From contig CAWIVF010000001.1 in assembly GCA_963839535.1 (NCBI GenBank), positions 124,001 through 188,000 on the forward strand: a stretch of 64,000 nucleotides of DNA, read 5' to 3'. Below are positions 37,492 through 46,658 of this stretch, piece by piece. The notes beneath the pieces are model-generated. The model ran no database searches, had not been told where the DNA came from, and saw nothing but the letters and a program-made list of their open reading frames with translations. The stretch comes from RHKX01 sp963839535. GTDB lineage: Bacteria; Actinomycetota; Thermoleophilia; Solirubrobacterales; 70-9. Both the position numbers and the translations under genes were made by a program. The stretch's first letter is position 1, and each line of letters begins with the position of its first letter.

Positions 37492-39633
37492 ATGTCAGTT
37501 CGATCCAGACAGCGCCACCTCCGGTCCAAGGGATCGGTGGGCAGGAAGATCGCCGGCGTTCTGTTCGGGGTCCTCGCGCTGGCCGGTCTCGCGCTCGGCG
37601 GGGCGGCGATCTGGGTGCTCGACGTGGCCGCCTCGGCGCCCTCGATCGACACGCTGAAGCCGGCCGACAGCGGCGCCAACTCGAAGGTCTACGACGCCGA
37701 CGGCAACAGCCTCGGCTACGTGCAGTCCGACGTGCTGCGCACCCCGGTCGACCTCGCGGACATGCCCAAGTTCCTCCAGCAGGGCACGATCGCGATCGAG
37801 GACGAGAACTTCTACGACCACGACGGCGTCGACTACAGCGCGATCGTGCGCGCCGCGTTCGAGAACGCGAAGGCCGGCGAGGTCGAGCAGGGCGCCTCGA
37901 CGATCACCCAGCAGCTCGTCCGCAACCTCTACATCGAGGATCCCGAGGACACGATCGAGCGCAAGATCATCGAGGCCGAGATGGCGCGCGAGTACGAGGA
38001 GGAGTACTCGAAGGACGAGATCCTCGAGGCCTATCTCAACACCGCCTCCTACGGGACGAACGACAGCCGCACCGCGGTCGGCGTCCAGGCGGCCTCGCGG
38101 GTGTTCTTCAACAAGAGCGTCAAGGACATCGGCCTGCGCGAGGCGGCGCTGCTCGCCGGGCTGCCGCAGGCGCCCTCGGACTACAACCCCTTCACGAACC
38201 CGGAGGGCGCCAAGGAGCGGCGCAACCAGGTCCTCGATGCGATGGCCAGCGAAGGGTTCATCACCGAGGCGGACGCCGCGAAGGTCAAGCAGGACGGCCT
38301 CGGGCTCGAGCGTGGCTACACCTACGAGTCTCGCGACGAGCAGTACTTCTTCGACTTCGTCCAGGACGAGCTGATCGAGCGCTACGGACTGCGGACCGTC
38401 CGCCAGGGCGGCCTGCGGGTCTACACGACCCTCGACCCGCAGCTGCAGGACGCGGCCGAGGCGGCGATCCTCGCCCACCCGACCTACAACGCGGCGAACG
38501 CGCTCGTCTCCACCGACACGGCGACCGGGTCGATCCTCGCGATGGCCTCCTCGAGCACGTACGACGACAACCAGTTCAACTACGCGGCCCAGGGCGAGCG
38601 CCAGCCCGGGTCCTCGTTCAAGCCGTTCGTGCTGACCACCGCCGTCGACCAGGGGATCGACCCCGACTCGACCTTCTACCCGGCCCCGAGCACGATCACC
38701 CTGCAGCCCGATCCGCTCGGCGAGCCGTGGACGGTCGAGCGGCGGCCTCGGCGGGCACGATCAGCCTGCGCACCGGCGACCGCCAACTCGGTCAACACCG
38801 TCTACGCCCAGCTCGGCATCGACGTCGGCCCCGAGTCCTTCAACGAGATGGCCCACAAGCTCGGCGTCACCTCGAAGCTCGAGGCCGTCCCCGCCGAGGC
38901 GCTCGGCGGCACGAGCACGTGCTGCACGGTGCTGGAGATGTCGAACGCCTACGCGACGATCGCCAACGGCGGCGTCCACCACGATCCGACCGCGATCAAG
39001 AAGGTCGTCTTCCCCGACGGTCGCGAGGAGACGGTCGAGGACCCCGAGGGCGAGCGCGTGATCTCCGACGGCGTCGCCTACACGGTCGCCGACGTGATGA
39101 AGGGAACGCTCGAGTACGGCACCGCCGCCGGCCAGGGCATCGGCTGCCCCGCCGCGGGCAAGACCGGCACCACCGAGTCCCAGGTCGACGCTTGGTTCGT
39201 CGGCTACACCCCGCACGTGGCCACCGCGGTCTGGACCGGCAACCCCGTCAGCCGCGTGCCGCTGCCCGGCTACGGCGCCCAGCTCTCGGCGCCGATCTGG
39301 CACGACTACATGCTCGCCACCCTCGAGAACTACCCGTGCGACGACTTCCCGGCGCCCGAGGACCCCGCCGAGCTCTCGGCCTTCTCGAGCGGCCAGACCG
39401 TCGTTTCCTCGAGCGACTACAGCGACGACACGACGACCGACGACGCGGTGGTGGACGACGGCGTCGCGGATGAGCCGATCGACGACGCCGACGGCGACGG
39501 CTTCGACGACGACGCCTACGCGCCCGGCGCGGACCAGGAACCGGCTCCGGCGCCCGAGACGCCCGGCAACTCCCCGGCGACCCCGCCGGGTCAGACCGGC
39601 GGAACCACCGGCGGCAACTCGCCCAACGGTTAG
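37492..39633 (+). CDS. Class A penicillin-binding protein (bifunctional transglycosylase/transpeptidase)
   Basis: 713 residues. Short cytoplasmic N-terminus, one membrane helix (GVLFGVLALAGLALGGAAIW), then a GT51 glycosyltransferase: TIAIEDENFYDHDGVDY has the catalytic Glu, and GASTITQQLVRNLYI follows. Transpeptidase: SxxK in GSSFKPF, SxN in NSVN, KTG in AGKTGTTESQ. The Asp/Pro/Gly-rich tail of about 90 residues is disordered. Around 38735-38785 the translation changes to an Arg-rich stretch; the next frame reads SAGTISLRT there, so two opposite indels probably compensate. It polymerises and cross-links peptidoglycan. Confidence 0.93.
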   Translation: MSVRSRQRHLRSKGSVGRKIAGVLFGVLALAGLALGGAAIWVLDVAASAPSIDTLKPADSGANSKVYDADGNSLGYVQSDVLRTPVDLADMPKFLQQGTIAIEDENFYDHDGVDYSAIVRAAFENAKAGEVEQGASTITQQLVRNLYIEDPEDTIERKIIEAEMAREYEEEYSKDEILEAYLNTASYGTNDSRTAVGVQAASRVFFNKSVKDIGLREAALLAGLPQAPSDYNPFTNPEGAKERRNQVLDAMASEGFITEADAAKVKQDGLGLERGYTYESRDEQYFFDFVQDELIERYGLRTVRQGGLRVYTTLDPQLQDAAEAAILAHPTYNAANALVSTDTATGSILAMASSSTYDDNQFNYAAQGERQPGSSFKPFVLTTAVDQGIDPDSTFYPAPSTITLQPDPLGEPWTVERRPRRARSACAPATANSVNTVYAQLGIDVGPESFNEMAHKLGVTSKLEAVPAEALGGTSTCCTVLEMSNAYATIANGGVHHDPTAIKKVVFPDGREETVEDPEGERVISDGVAYTVADVMKGTLEYGTAAGQGIGCPAAGKTGTTESQVDAWFVGYTPHVATAVWTGNPVSRVPLPGYGAQLSAPIWHDYMLATLENYPCDDFPAPEDPAELSAFSSGQTVVSSSDYSDDTTTDDAVVDDGVADEPIDDADGDGFDDDAYAPGADQEPAPAPETPGNSPATPPGQTGGTTGGNSPNG

Positions 39634-40031
39634 GGCCGCCCGGCCAACCAGCCGAGGATCACGCGCAGCGACGACTCCGGCCCGGGCCATGCGTCGCGGA
39701 TCGCCGCCTCACCGCGCTTCCTGAGCAGCCAGCGCAGCGCCAGCGCGACGAGGATGGCGTCGTCGAGCACGCCGGCGACGGGGATGAAGTCGGGGATCAG
39801 GTCGATCGGCAAAGCCAGGTAGCCGACGAGCGCCAGCAGGGCGAGTCGCTGGCCGCGGGTCGTCTCCGGCGCCGTGGCCAGCCGCTTGATCAGGCGGATG
39901 CAGTCAGGGATGAAGCCGGCGAGCGCCCGCGCGTCGGTGCGGCGCCCGAGGATCAGCAGGGCGAGAACGAAGCCGAGGTAGAGCGCCACGACGACGCCGA
40001 GCAGCGATCCAGGGGAGGCCGATGGACGCAA
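39630..40031 (-). CDS. YkvA family membrane protein (DUF1232)
   Basis: 133 residues. A hydrophobic helix VVVALYLGFVLALLILG near the N-terminus, then the DUF1232 core LVGYLALPIDLIPDFIPVAG and DDAILVALALRWLL. The family is small and membrane-embedded with no known biochemistry. It converges on the PBP gene with a four-base overlap and lies nineteen bases downstream of the next leftward gene. Confidence 0.85.
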   Translation of the reverse strand: MRPSASPGSLLGVVVALYLGFVLALLILGRRTDARALAGFIPDCIRLIKRLATAPETTRGQRLALLALVGYLALPIDLIPDFIPVAGVLDDAILVALALRWLLRKRGEAAIRDAWPGPESSLRVILGWLAGRP

Positions 40032-40049
40032 GGGGCGCGCCGGCGCCGC

Positions 40050-41003
40050 TCACTCGTAGACGACGAGGTCGGGAGGCGGCTTCAGCCCGAGCACGTCGTC
40101 GGGGCTCATCAGGCCGAGGTCCTCCTCGTAGAAGAGCTTGAACCCGGAATACGCCTCGCCGCCCCGGGCATGCAGCTCCTCGTACTTCGCCACCTTGTTC
40201 GCCTGATCGCCGAACCCGTCGACGTTGAGAACGAGTGCGACGCCCGGGTAACTGCGGAGCCGCTCCTCACCGGCGACCATGTCGGCGGTGAAGCGGTGGA
40301 CGATCAGCAGCTTCTGCGGCAGGTCGTGCTTCTCGACGACCGCGGAGAGCCTGGCGGCCACGCGGTTGACCTCCGCCGCGTCCACCGAGCCGATCACCTC
40401 GCCGGGGACCTCTCCAGGGGCCACGTGCCATTCCGGGTCGAGCCCGATCCCGACCTCGGGCTCGCGCAGGTAAGGCGGCGAGATGCTCCACCTCGGCGGT
40501 GAAGCTCGCCTGCCCGGGCTGGATGTCGAGGACGAGCAGCTCCCGATCGGCCCTCGCCTGCGTGAGGTACTCGTCGATCACCGGGGGCTCTGACGGGTGC
40601 GGTAGGTGCCGTCGTCGCCCGGGTCGGCGTTGGCGATCGTCGCGAGCAGCTCCATGAACGGGAGCACGGGCCGATCGCCGCGGTAGCTGCGGGCCTGGCG
40701 CCGCAGCGCCGCCGATGCCTCCTCGGGCGTGCCGATGCCGAGCGCCCCGAGGGCGTCATCCTGGGGCGCGCCGTAGTAGCCGACCAAGCGGTAGCGAGGC
40801 AGTATCCGCCGGCCCCCGCGGGGCAACTCGATCGGTGCGGCTTCCGCGGTGGCCGTCTCCTCGCCGGAGCCGTCGTCGCCGGTCACCGCGCCCACCCCGA
40901 TGCCGGCCGCCAGGGCGAGCAGGGCGACCGCGGCGAGCAGGCGACGGAACCGCGTCCGCCGGCGCACCGCCTCCCTGCGCAGCTGTCTCTCCTCGGGCTC
41001 CAT
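40050..41003 (-). CDS. Exported protein of unknown function, possible TIM-barrel (frameshifted)
   Basis: About 316 residues. Basic N-terminus then one hydrophobic segment (RLLAAVALLALAAGIGVGAV), so type II anchored or exported. The body reads GYYGAPQDDALGALGIG, VLPFMELLATIANADPGDDG, ELLVLDIQPGQASF, VGIGLDPEWHVAPGEVPG, LIVHRFTADMV and VALVLNVDGFGD: alternating strands and helices with acids at strand ends. This resembles a glycosidase-like barrel but matches no family I can name. Frame changes lie near 40580 and 40475. It is divergent from the histone-like gene. Confidence 0.5.
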
Positions 41004-41050
41004 CGCCACCGGAAGTGTGTCCCACCGGCGGATTCCTGGGGCCACCGCGC

Positions 41051-41088
41051 CGTTTGGGATTCCGCTCAGCGGCCATATATAGGAATCC
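41051..41088 (+). promoter_or_regulatory. Promoter region with perfect 8-bp inverted repeat
   Basis: GGGATTCC (41055-41062) and GGAATCCC (41081-41088) form a perfect inverted repeat with 18 bases between. GTTT at 41051 and the unusually AT-rich CCATATATAG inside it look like promoter elements of the histone-like gene. The repeat could be a regulator site. Confidence 0.45.
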
Positions 41089-41118
41089 CCGAAATCGAAA
41101 CCGAGGAGACTGAAACAA

Positions 41119-41391
41119 ATGGCACAGACCAAGGCAGACAGGTCGGCCGCCGCGAAGAAGGCAGCCGCCACGCGAAAGCGCAACGAGCAGAAGACGAGCT
41201 CGAAGGCGGCCGGCAAGAAGGCCGCCTCGACTCGGAAGGCGACGACCGCCAAGGCGAGCGCCAAGGACGCGAAGCAGTCCGGCAAGAGCGCCGTCACGAA
41301 CGTCACCGACGCGGCGAAGTCGGCCGGCGGCGCGGCCGTCGGGATCGGCAAGTCCCTCGCCGGCAGGGTCGGGGCCGCTCGTAAGAAGTAG
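41119..41391 (+). CDS. Histone H1-like Lys/Ala-rich DNA-binding protein
   Basis: 90 residues, about a quarter Lys and a third Ala. AAAKKAAATRKRNEQK and KAAGKKAASTRKATTAKASA are tandem SPKK/AAKK-like basic repeats, as in bacterial H1-like and HupB-tail proteins. The C-terminal 30 residues (DAAKSAGGAAVGIGKSLAG) are less basic, ending in RKK. No globular HU domain, so it is not HupB itself. Probably coats DNA or RNA. Its own AT-rich promoter with an inverted repeat and a strong terminator suggest a single-gene, highly expressed unit. Confidence 0.75.
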   Translation: MAQTKADRSAAAKKAAATRKRNEQKTSSKAAGKKAASTRKATTAKASAKDAKQSGKSAVTNVTDAAKSAGGAAVGIGKSLAGRVGAARKK

Positions 41392-41402
41392 TTCGGCCGG
41401 CC

Positions 41403-41430
41403 GGGCCGGCGCCCCAACGGGCGTCGGCCC
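41403..41430 (+). terminator. Strong GC hairpin terminator
   Basis: GGGCCGGCGCCC (41403-41414) pairs with GGGCGTCGGCCC (41419-41430) around CAAC, with one G:T pair, a stem of 12 pairs. It starts 12 bases after the stop of the histone-like gene. Confidence 0.75.
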
Positions 41431-41610
41431 CCGGCGCCGGAAATCGCCCAACAGCGGGCGGTTTTCGGTCGCCGCCCGCCGGGACTGCTACCGTTCCCGG
41501 CGTCGGGTTGCCACCGTGGCGCCCGAGAGGTTCATTTTCTCTCGCTGCGCAATGCGTTTTCGGGGCTTAGGAATCTCCCCGTTTACAACGCTCGTCAGGA
41601 GCAGCAAATA
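41431..41610 (+). promoter_or_regulatory. Long 5' leader of the DEAD-box helicase
   Basis: No coding sequence recognised. It holds CGGGCGGTTTTCGGTCGCCGCCCG-like self-complementary sequence and a stretch of lower GC (ttcattttctctcgctgcgc) before a GTCAGGAGCAGCAAATA ribosome site. Long leaders are typical of cold-induced RNA helicase mRNAs; a regulatory role is inferred. Confidence 0.35.
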
Positions 41611-42912
41611 ATGAGTAAGACGTTCGCCGATCTCGGCGTATCGCCCGCAGTCGCCAGGGCTCTCTCCAAGCGCGGCATCGAATCTCCCTTCCCCGTCCAG
41701 CAGCTCGTCATCGAGGACGTGCTCGCCGGTGAGGACGTCCTCGTGCAGTCGCCGACCGGATCGGGCAAGACGCTCGCATTCGGCGTGCCGCTCGTCGAGC
41801 AGGTCGCCGCCGACGCCCGCCGTCCCGCGGCCCTGGTGCTGGCACCGACCCGCGAGCTCGCTCGCCAGATCGTCGACGAGATCGACTCGATCGCCCGCGC
41901 CAAGGCGCTGAAGATCGAGGTCGTCTACGGCGGCGTCGGCATCCAGCCGCAGATCCGCAACGCCTCGAAGTCGCACATCCTCGTCGCGACTCCGGGCCGG
42001 CTCGAGGACCTGCTCGAGCGGCGCGCGCTGACCCTCAGCCACGTCCGCACGCTGGTCCTCGACGAGGCCGACCGGATGCTCGACATGGGGTTCAAGCCCG
42101 CCGTCGACCGGATCGTCAAGCAGATCCCGAGGGAGCGGCAGACGCTGTTCTTCTCGGCGACGCTCGAGGGCGCGGCCGGCAAGGTCGCAGCGGCCTACAC
42201 GGAGAACCCGCGCAAGCACGTGCACGCTCCGGTCTTCGACATCAAGACCGCGATCGAGCACCGGTTCATCCAGGCGCCGAGCCAGGCGGCCAAGGTCGAC
42301 CTGCTCGTCTCCGAGCTGAGGAACGCGGAGGGGGGCCGTTCGCTCGTCTTCGTCCGCACCAAGCGCGGCGCCGACCGGCTGATCAAGAAGCTCAAGGAGA
42401 AGGGCGTCCACGCCCTCGCGATGCACGGCGACAAGAGCCAGGCGCAGCGCCAGAAGGCGCTCGCCCGCTTCGACCGCGGCGACATCGACGTCCTCGTGGC
42501 GACCGACGTCGCCGCCCGCGGCATCGACGTCCCGGAGATCATGCAGGTCGTCAACTTCGACGTCCCCGAGGACAGCGACACCTACACCCATCGCGTCGGC
42601 CGCACCGGCCGCGCGGGCCTGAGCGGCCTCGGGATCAGCCTGCTCCTCGGCGACCAGGCCCACGAGATGCGCCGCATGGCCTCGGACCTCGGCATCGCCG
42701 CCGAGTTCGATCGCCGCGAGGGCGCCCACCTCGGCGCCTCGCATCCGGCGCCGAAGAGCGGTGGCCGCGACGGTGGCCGCAACCACTCGCAGCGCAACAA
42801 GTCTCAGACCGGGGGCAACCGCGGTCGCACCCAGGGCGGCGGCGGCTCGACGGGCCGCAAGCGCCGACGTCCCTCCGGCAACAAGCGTTCTCAGGGGTCA
42901 GCGAACTCCTGA
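41611..42912 (+). CDS. DEAD-box ATP-dependent RNA helicase, RhlE-like
   Basis: 433 residues, uninterrupted. Q motif KTFADLGVSPAVARAL with FPVQ, Walker A QSPTGSGKTLAFG, PTRELARQ, TPGRLEDLLE, DEAD box VLDEADRMLDMG, FFSATLEG, then LVATDVAARGIDVPE and HRVGRTGRAGLSG in domain 2. The C-terminal tail (from about 370) is Gly, Arg and Asn rich (GGRDGGRNHSQRNKS), a nonspecific RNA-binding tail. Members unwind mRNA or rRNA structure, often at low temperature. Followed by a long terminator. Confidence 0.95.
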   Translation: MSKTFADLGVSPAVARALSKRGIESPFPVQQLVIEDVLAGEDVLVQSPTGSGKTLAFGVPLVEQVAADARRPAALVLAPTRELARQIVDEIDSIARAKALKIEVVYGGVGIQPQIRNASKSHILVATPGRLEDLLERRALTLSHVRTLVLDEADRMLDMGFKPAVDRIVKQIPRERQTLFFSATLEGAAGKVAAAYTENPRKHVHAPVFDIKTAIEHRFIQAPSQAAKVDLLVSELRNAEGGRSLVFVRTKRGADRLIKKLKEKGVHALAMHGDKSQAQRQKALARFDRGDIDVLVATDVAARGIDVPEIMQVVNFDVPEDSDTYTHRVGRTGRAGLSGLGISLLLGDQAHEMRRMASDLGIAAEFDRREGAHLGASHPAPKSGGRDGGRNHSQRNKSQTGGNRGRTQGGGGSTGRKRRRPSGNKRSQGSANS

Positions 42913-42921
42913 GCGACGACC

Positions 42922-42967
42922 GATCCGCCGAGGCTCGCTCTCTCGCGAGAGCGTGTTTCGGCGGATC
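42922..42967 (+). terminator. Double-stem terminator after the helicase
   Basis: Outer arms GATCCGCCGA (42922-42931) and TCGGCGGATC (42958-42967) are perfectly complementary. An inner CGCTCTC/GAGAGCG stem with loop TCGC sits inside. A TTTTTT run follows at about 42980. A strong rho-independent terminator. Confidence 0.8.
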
Positions 42968-43040
42968 ATCAGTAGGGCACCTTTTTTCGCAGGCCCGCGG
43001 CGGGCGGGCTGTGACTCCGATCCTGTGAGGTGCTTGGCGG

Positions 43041-44237
43041 ATGAAGGCAGTTGTTTGGCACGGCCCGGCTGACGTCACGGGTCGACGAGGTTCCCGATCC
43101 GAAGATCGAGGAGCCCACGGACGCCGTCATCAAGGTCACCTCGACCGCGATCTGCGGCTCCGACCTGCATCTCTACGAGATCCTCGCCCCGTTCATGAGC
43201 GAGGGCGACATCCTCGGCCACGAGCCGATGGGCATCGTCGAGGAGGTCGGCTCCGAGGTCACGCCACATCAAGCCCGGCGACCGGGTCGTGATCCCGTTC
43301 AACATCTCCTGCGGCAACTGCTGGATGTGCGACCAGGCTCTCTTCGCCCAGTGCGAGACGACCCAGAACCGCGACCAGGACAAGGGCGCCTCGCTGCTCG
43401 GCTACACGAAGCTCTACGGCCAGGTCCCCGGCGGCCAGGCCGAGTACCTGCGCGTCCCGCAGGCCCACTTCGGCCCGATCAAGGTCCCCGAGGGCCCGCC
43501 CGACGACCGCTTCCTCTACCTCTCCGACGTGCTGCCGACCGCCTGGCAGGCGGTCGAGTACGCCGACACGCAGTCGCCCGACGGGGAGGGCGTCCTCGCG
43601 GTCTTCGGGCTCGGCCCGATCGGGCAGATGAGCGCCCGGATCGCCAGGCACAATCGCGGCCAGCGGGTGATCGCCGTCGATCTCGTCCCGGAGCGGCTGG
43701 CGATGGCCGAGCGCCACGGCATCGAGGCGCTCAACCTCGAGGACCACGAGGAGATCTCCGACACGATCCGCGAGATGACCGACGGGCGCGGGGCGGACTC
43801 GACCATCGACGCGGTCGGCATGGAGGCGCACGGCGCGCCGGTCGGCGAGTTCGCGCAGAAGGCCGCCGGCCTGCTCCCCGACAAGGTCGCCGAGATCTTG
43901 ATCGAGAAGGCGGGGATCGACCGGATGGCCGCTCTCTACCACTGCATCGACTCGGTGCGCCGCGGCGGGACGGTCTCGATCAGCGGGGTCTACGGCGGCA
44001 GTCGTCGACCCGATCCCGCTGTTCCAGCTCTTCGACAAGGGGATCCAGGTGCGGATGGGCCAGGCCCACGTGAAGCGCTGGATCGACGACATCATGCCGC
44101 TGGTCACCGACGACGGCGACCCGCTCGGGACGGCCGACCTCGCCTCGCACAAGATCCCGATCGACGAGACGCCGGACGCCTACGAGATGTTCCAGAAGAA
44201 GGAAGACGGCGCGACCAAGTTCGTGATCGAGCCCTAG
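43041..44237 (+). CDS. Zinc-dependent alcohol dehydrogenase, formaldehyde dehydrogenase-like (frameshifted)
   Basis: About 398 residues. TAICGSDLHLYEILAPFM has the catalytic zinc Cys; GHEPMGIVEEVG has His and Glu; FNISCGNCWMCDQALFAQC has the four Cys of the structural zinc. AVFGLGPIGQMSARIARH is the NAD(P) fold, and DAVGMEAHGAP is typical of the long FDH-like branch. Breaks lie near 43079, 43265 and 44000, each one base or so. C-terminus FDKGIQVRMGQAHVKRW. Probably oxidises alcohols or formaldehyde adducts with NAD. A strong hairpin follows the stop. Confidence 0.85.
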
Positions 44238-44285
44238 GCCTCGGCCGGGCGCGGCGCCGGCGGAGTCCTCCTCGGATCTCGGCGG

Positions 44286-44319
44286 ACAGAGCCTGCTTTG
44301 CATGGCAAAGCAGGTCTGT
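44286..44319 (+). terminator. Long perfect-type hairpin after the alcohol dehydrogenase
   Basis: ACAGAGCCTGCTTTGC (44286-44301) pairs with GCAAAGCAGGTCTGT (44305-44319) around a three-base loop ATG, with one bulged G, giving a 15-pair stem. TTTCG follows. A related hairpin lies at 46176-46223. Confidence 0.75.
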
Positions 44320-44496
44320 TTCGCGCAGCGAAAGCCCCGCTTCTCGTCCGAAGCAGCTGGGCGCCTCTCCTCTTGAAACCGGACGGCTACGCGCTCGTGC
44401 AGACCACCTGCCACGGACAGGATCACAATGACATGAGTATGTTTTCCATCAGTCCGTCCTGCTCTTCGGGGCCGAGCGCCACCAAAGGAGATCGCG

Positions 44497-46111
44497 ATGA
44501 GCCCCAGGAGCTTTCGGCGTGCTGCGAGGCGAGAGGAGACCCGTCGCGCAAAGCGGGTCCTGACCGCCGGCGCGACGGTCGGTGCGGGGCCTCGTGCTTA
44601 CGACCACCGCCGAGGCAGCCGACTTCACCATCACGAACAACGCCGACGCTGGTGGAGGAAGCTGCGTCAGGCTGTGCTCGACAGCAACGCCGCAGCAGGA
44701 CCGGACCGGATCCTGTTCGCCCCGTCGATCACGGGAACGATCGCATTGACCACCGGCGAACTCGATATCTACGATCCGGTCGAGATCGCCGGGCCGGGTG
44801 CCGGGGCGCTGTCGATCAGCGGCAGCAACGTGTCACGCATCTTCAACATCGAAGCGAATGGTCCTGAAGACACCTTCGAGATCTCCGGCCTGAGGCTCAC
44901 GGACGGTGAGCAGCTCGGGTCCGAAGGTGCCTGCGAGCGTTGCGCGGAGATCTGACTCAGTCGCGCTTGACCGTGGACGCAGCAACACGACCGGCACGTC
45001 CGCACTCGGCGGGGGAATTTTCCTAGCCGATGGTTCAGCTCGCATTGAGGACTCGACCATCTCGGGAAACACGAGCGAGGGGATCGGTGGAGGTGTCGTC
45101 ACCTATTACACCGCCCTGAGCATCAGCGACTCGACCATCTCCGGCAACTCTGCGAAGGATGGCGGAGGAATCACTGATATCGCCGCCAACCTCGAGATTT
45201 CGAACACGACGATCAGCGGCAACGTTGCCAGCGGGGTCGTTGTCGATTCGCGCAGCCCAGCGGCCGGTGCCGGCATCCTCAGCTACGGGGGCCGGTACGA
45301 TGAAGATCGACTCGACGACCAGCACGAACAACATCGCCGAGGAGGGGAACGATCCCATCGCGACCGGCACAGGCGGGGGGATCACCAGTGTTTTCGGGGT
45401 GCCGCCGGTGCTGCGGAACTCGATCGTCGCCGGGAACTCAGCGGCCAAGAACCCGGATTTGGACGCGAATGGGTCAAGCTCTGGGGGTCTTCGCCTCCCA
45501 CAGCCTGATCGGCTCGACCCAGGGAGCCCTCATGAGCAGCCCGAACCCGGCAACGAACATTCTCAATCAGGCCCCGGGGCTTGGTCCGTTGGCCGACAAC
45601 GGCGGTCCGACCTGACTCACCTCCCCGGTGCCATGAGCCCGGGGGTCGACGCCGGGGTCGCGAACGGCCTGCTGCTGGACCAGCGCGGGGCCACGCGAAC
45701 TTCGGACAACCAGGTTGCAAACCCGCCGGGTTCGGACAGCACTGACATCGGTGCAGTCGAGCTTCCAGACACAGGCGTGGATGCCAGGGTCAAGGCGAAG
45801 AAGACCCAAAAGCAGGGCGGCAAGGTCAAGATCAAGCTCAAGGCGAGCGCCGCCGAGGCGGCCGACATCGTCGCCGAAGGCACGATCAAGGCCGGCAAGA
45901 AGAAGCACAGGCTCAAGCCGCGATGGCGAGCATCGCCGCTGGTGAGATCAAGAAGCTGGTCCTGAAGCCAAAGAAGAAGTCGGCCAGTTCGAAGCTCTCC
46001 AATCTGCTCGATTCAGGCAACAAGGCCAAGGCCAAGCTCAAGGTCCTGTTCACTGATGCGGCCGGCAACACTCTGGCGACGAAGCTCAAGGTCAAACTCA
46101 AGGCCAAATAG
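44497..46111 (+). CDS. Secreted right-handed beta-helix (CSLREA-type) protein (frameshifted)
   Basis: About 537 residues. AAAGGAGATCGC ribosome site and ATG at 44497; leader LTAGATVGAGLVLTTTAEAA. ADFTITNNADAGGGSLRQAV is the CSLREA-like start. Pectate-lyase-type turns follow: RIEDSTISGNTSEGIGGG, SDSTISGNSAKDGGGI, EISNTTISGNVASGVV, each about 22 residues. The choice-of-anchor segment IGAVELPDTG precedes a Lys-rich tail (KKTQKQGGKVKIKLKASAAE, ending LATKLKVKLKAK). Breaks near 44580, 44940, 45290, 45480 and 45925. Likely surface carbohydrate-binding or structural. Confidence 0.7.
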
Positions 46112-46136
46112 AGACCGTCACTGGTTCGAATCAAGT

Positions 46137-46165
46137 CGGGCGCGCTCGGGCGACACGAGCGCCCG
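46137..46165 (+). terminator. GC hairpin after the beta-helix gene
   Basis: CGGGCGCGCTCG (46137-46148) pairs with CGAGCGCCCG (46156-46165) with a two-base bulge, 25 bases beyond the stop codon. Confidence 0.55.
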
Positions 46166-46175
46166 GTCGCTACGG

Positions 46176-46223
46176 CGACAGACCTGCTTTCAAGCAAAGA
46201 GTCGACGAGAAGCAGGTCAGTCG
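46176..46223 (+). repeat. Second copy of the CAGACCTGCTTT hairpin motif
   Basis: CGACAGACCTGCTT (46176-46189) and AAGCAGGTCAGTCG (46210-46223) are complementary at 13 of 14 positions. The arm sequence ACAGACCTGCTTT is shared with the hairpin at 44286-44319 (ACAGAGCCTGCTTT and its complement), and TTTGCATGG occurs in both places. The two copies bracket the beta-helix gene. Confidence 0.55.
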
Positions 46224-46366
46224 CTTTGCATGGAGCGGATCCTTTGGGCGCCAGCGACCGTCTTGCCTCGCACCGTCTTAGCCCTTGATCGCCTCGCGAG
46301 CGGAACCTATGCTGCCCGGATCAGGCGAGCCGCCAAAGCGGCAGGCCGGGACAAGGGAGACATCCA

Positions 46367-46658
46367 GTGAAACGAGTAGCCATTCTGGCCGCGGCCACGG
46401 TGTTCGCGTGTGTACCGACGGCTTTGGCGGGCGGCGAGGCGTCGACGAAGGTCACGATCGATTCCGTCTTCTTGGGAGCCGGCGATACCCAATGGGCTGG
46501 GGACATCTTCTCGAGCCGCAAGGAGTGCAAGGACGGGCGCCGCGTGCTGATCTTCTTGGTCCGGTCGGGTGCGGACGAGAAGATCGGTTCCACGAGGTCA
46601 CCCGCCAAAGGCCTCGGCTTAGTCTCGCCAGGTCCGACCATCAAGGGAGACGGTTTTC
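46367..46658 (+). pseudogene. Truncated small secreted protein
   Basis: Starts with GTGAAACG after CAAGGGAGAC. Signal peptide RVAILAAATVFACVPTALAG, then KVTIDSVFLGAGDTQWAGDI and SSRKECKDGRRVLIFLV with spaced Cys-free strands, the opening of a small beta-domain. The frame then loses its protein character and runs without a stop through the next gene, so the 3' end is missing or shifted near 46600. Homologues of this kind usually have a further 60 or so residues (from memory). Confidence 0.4.
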
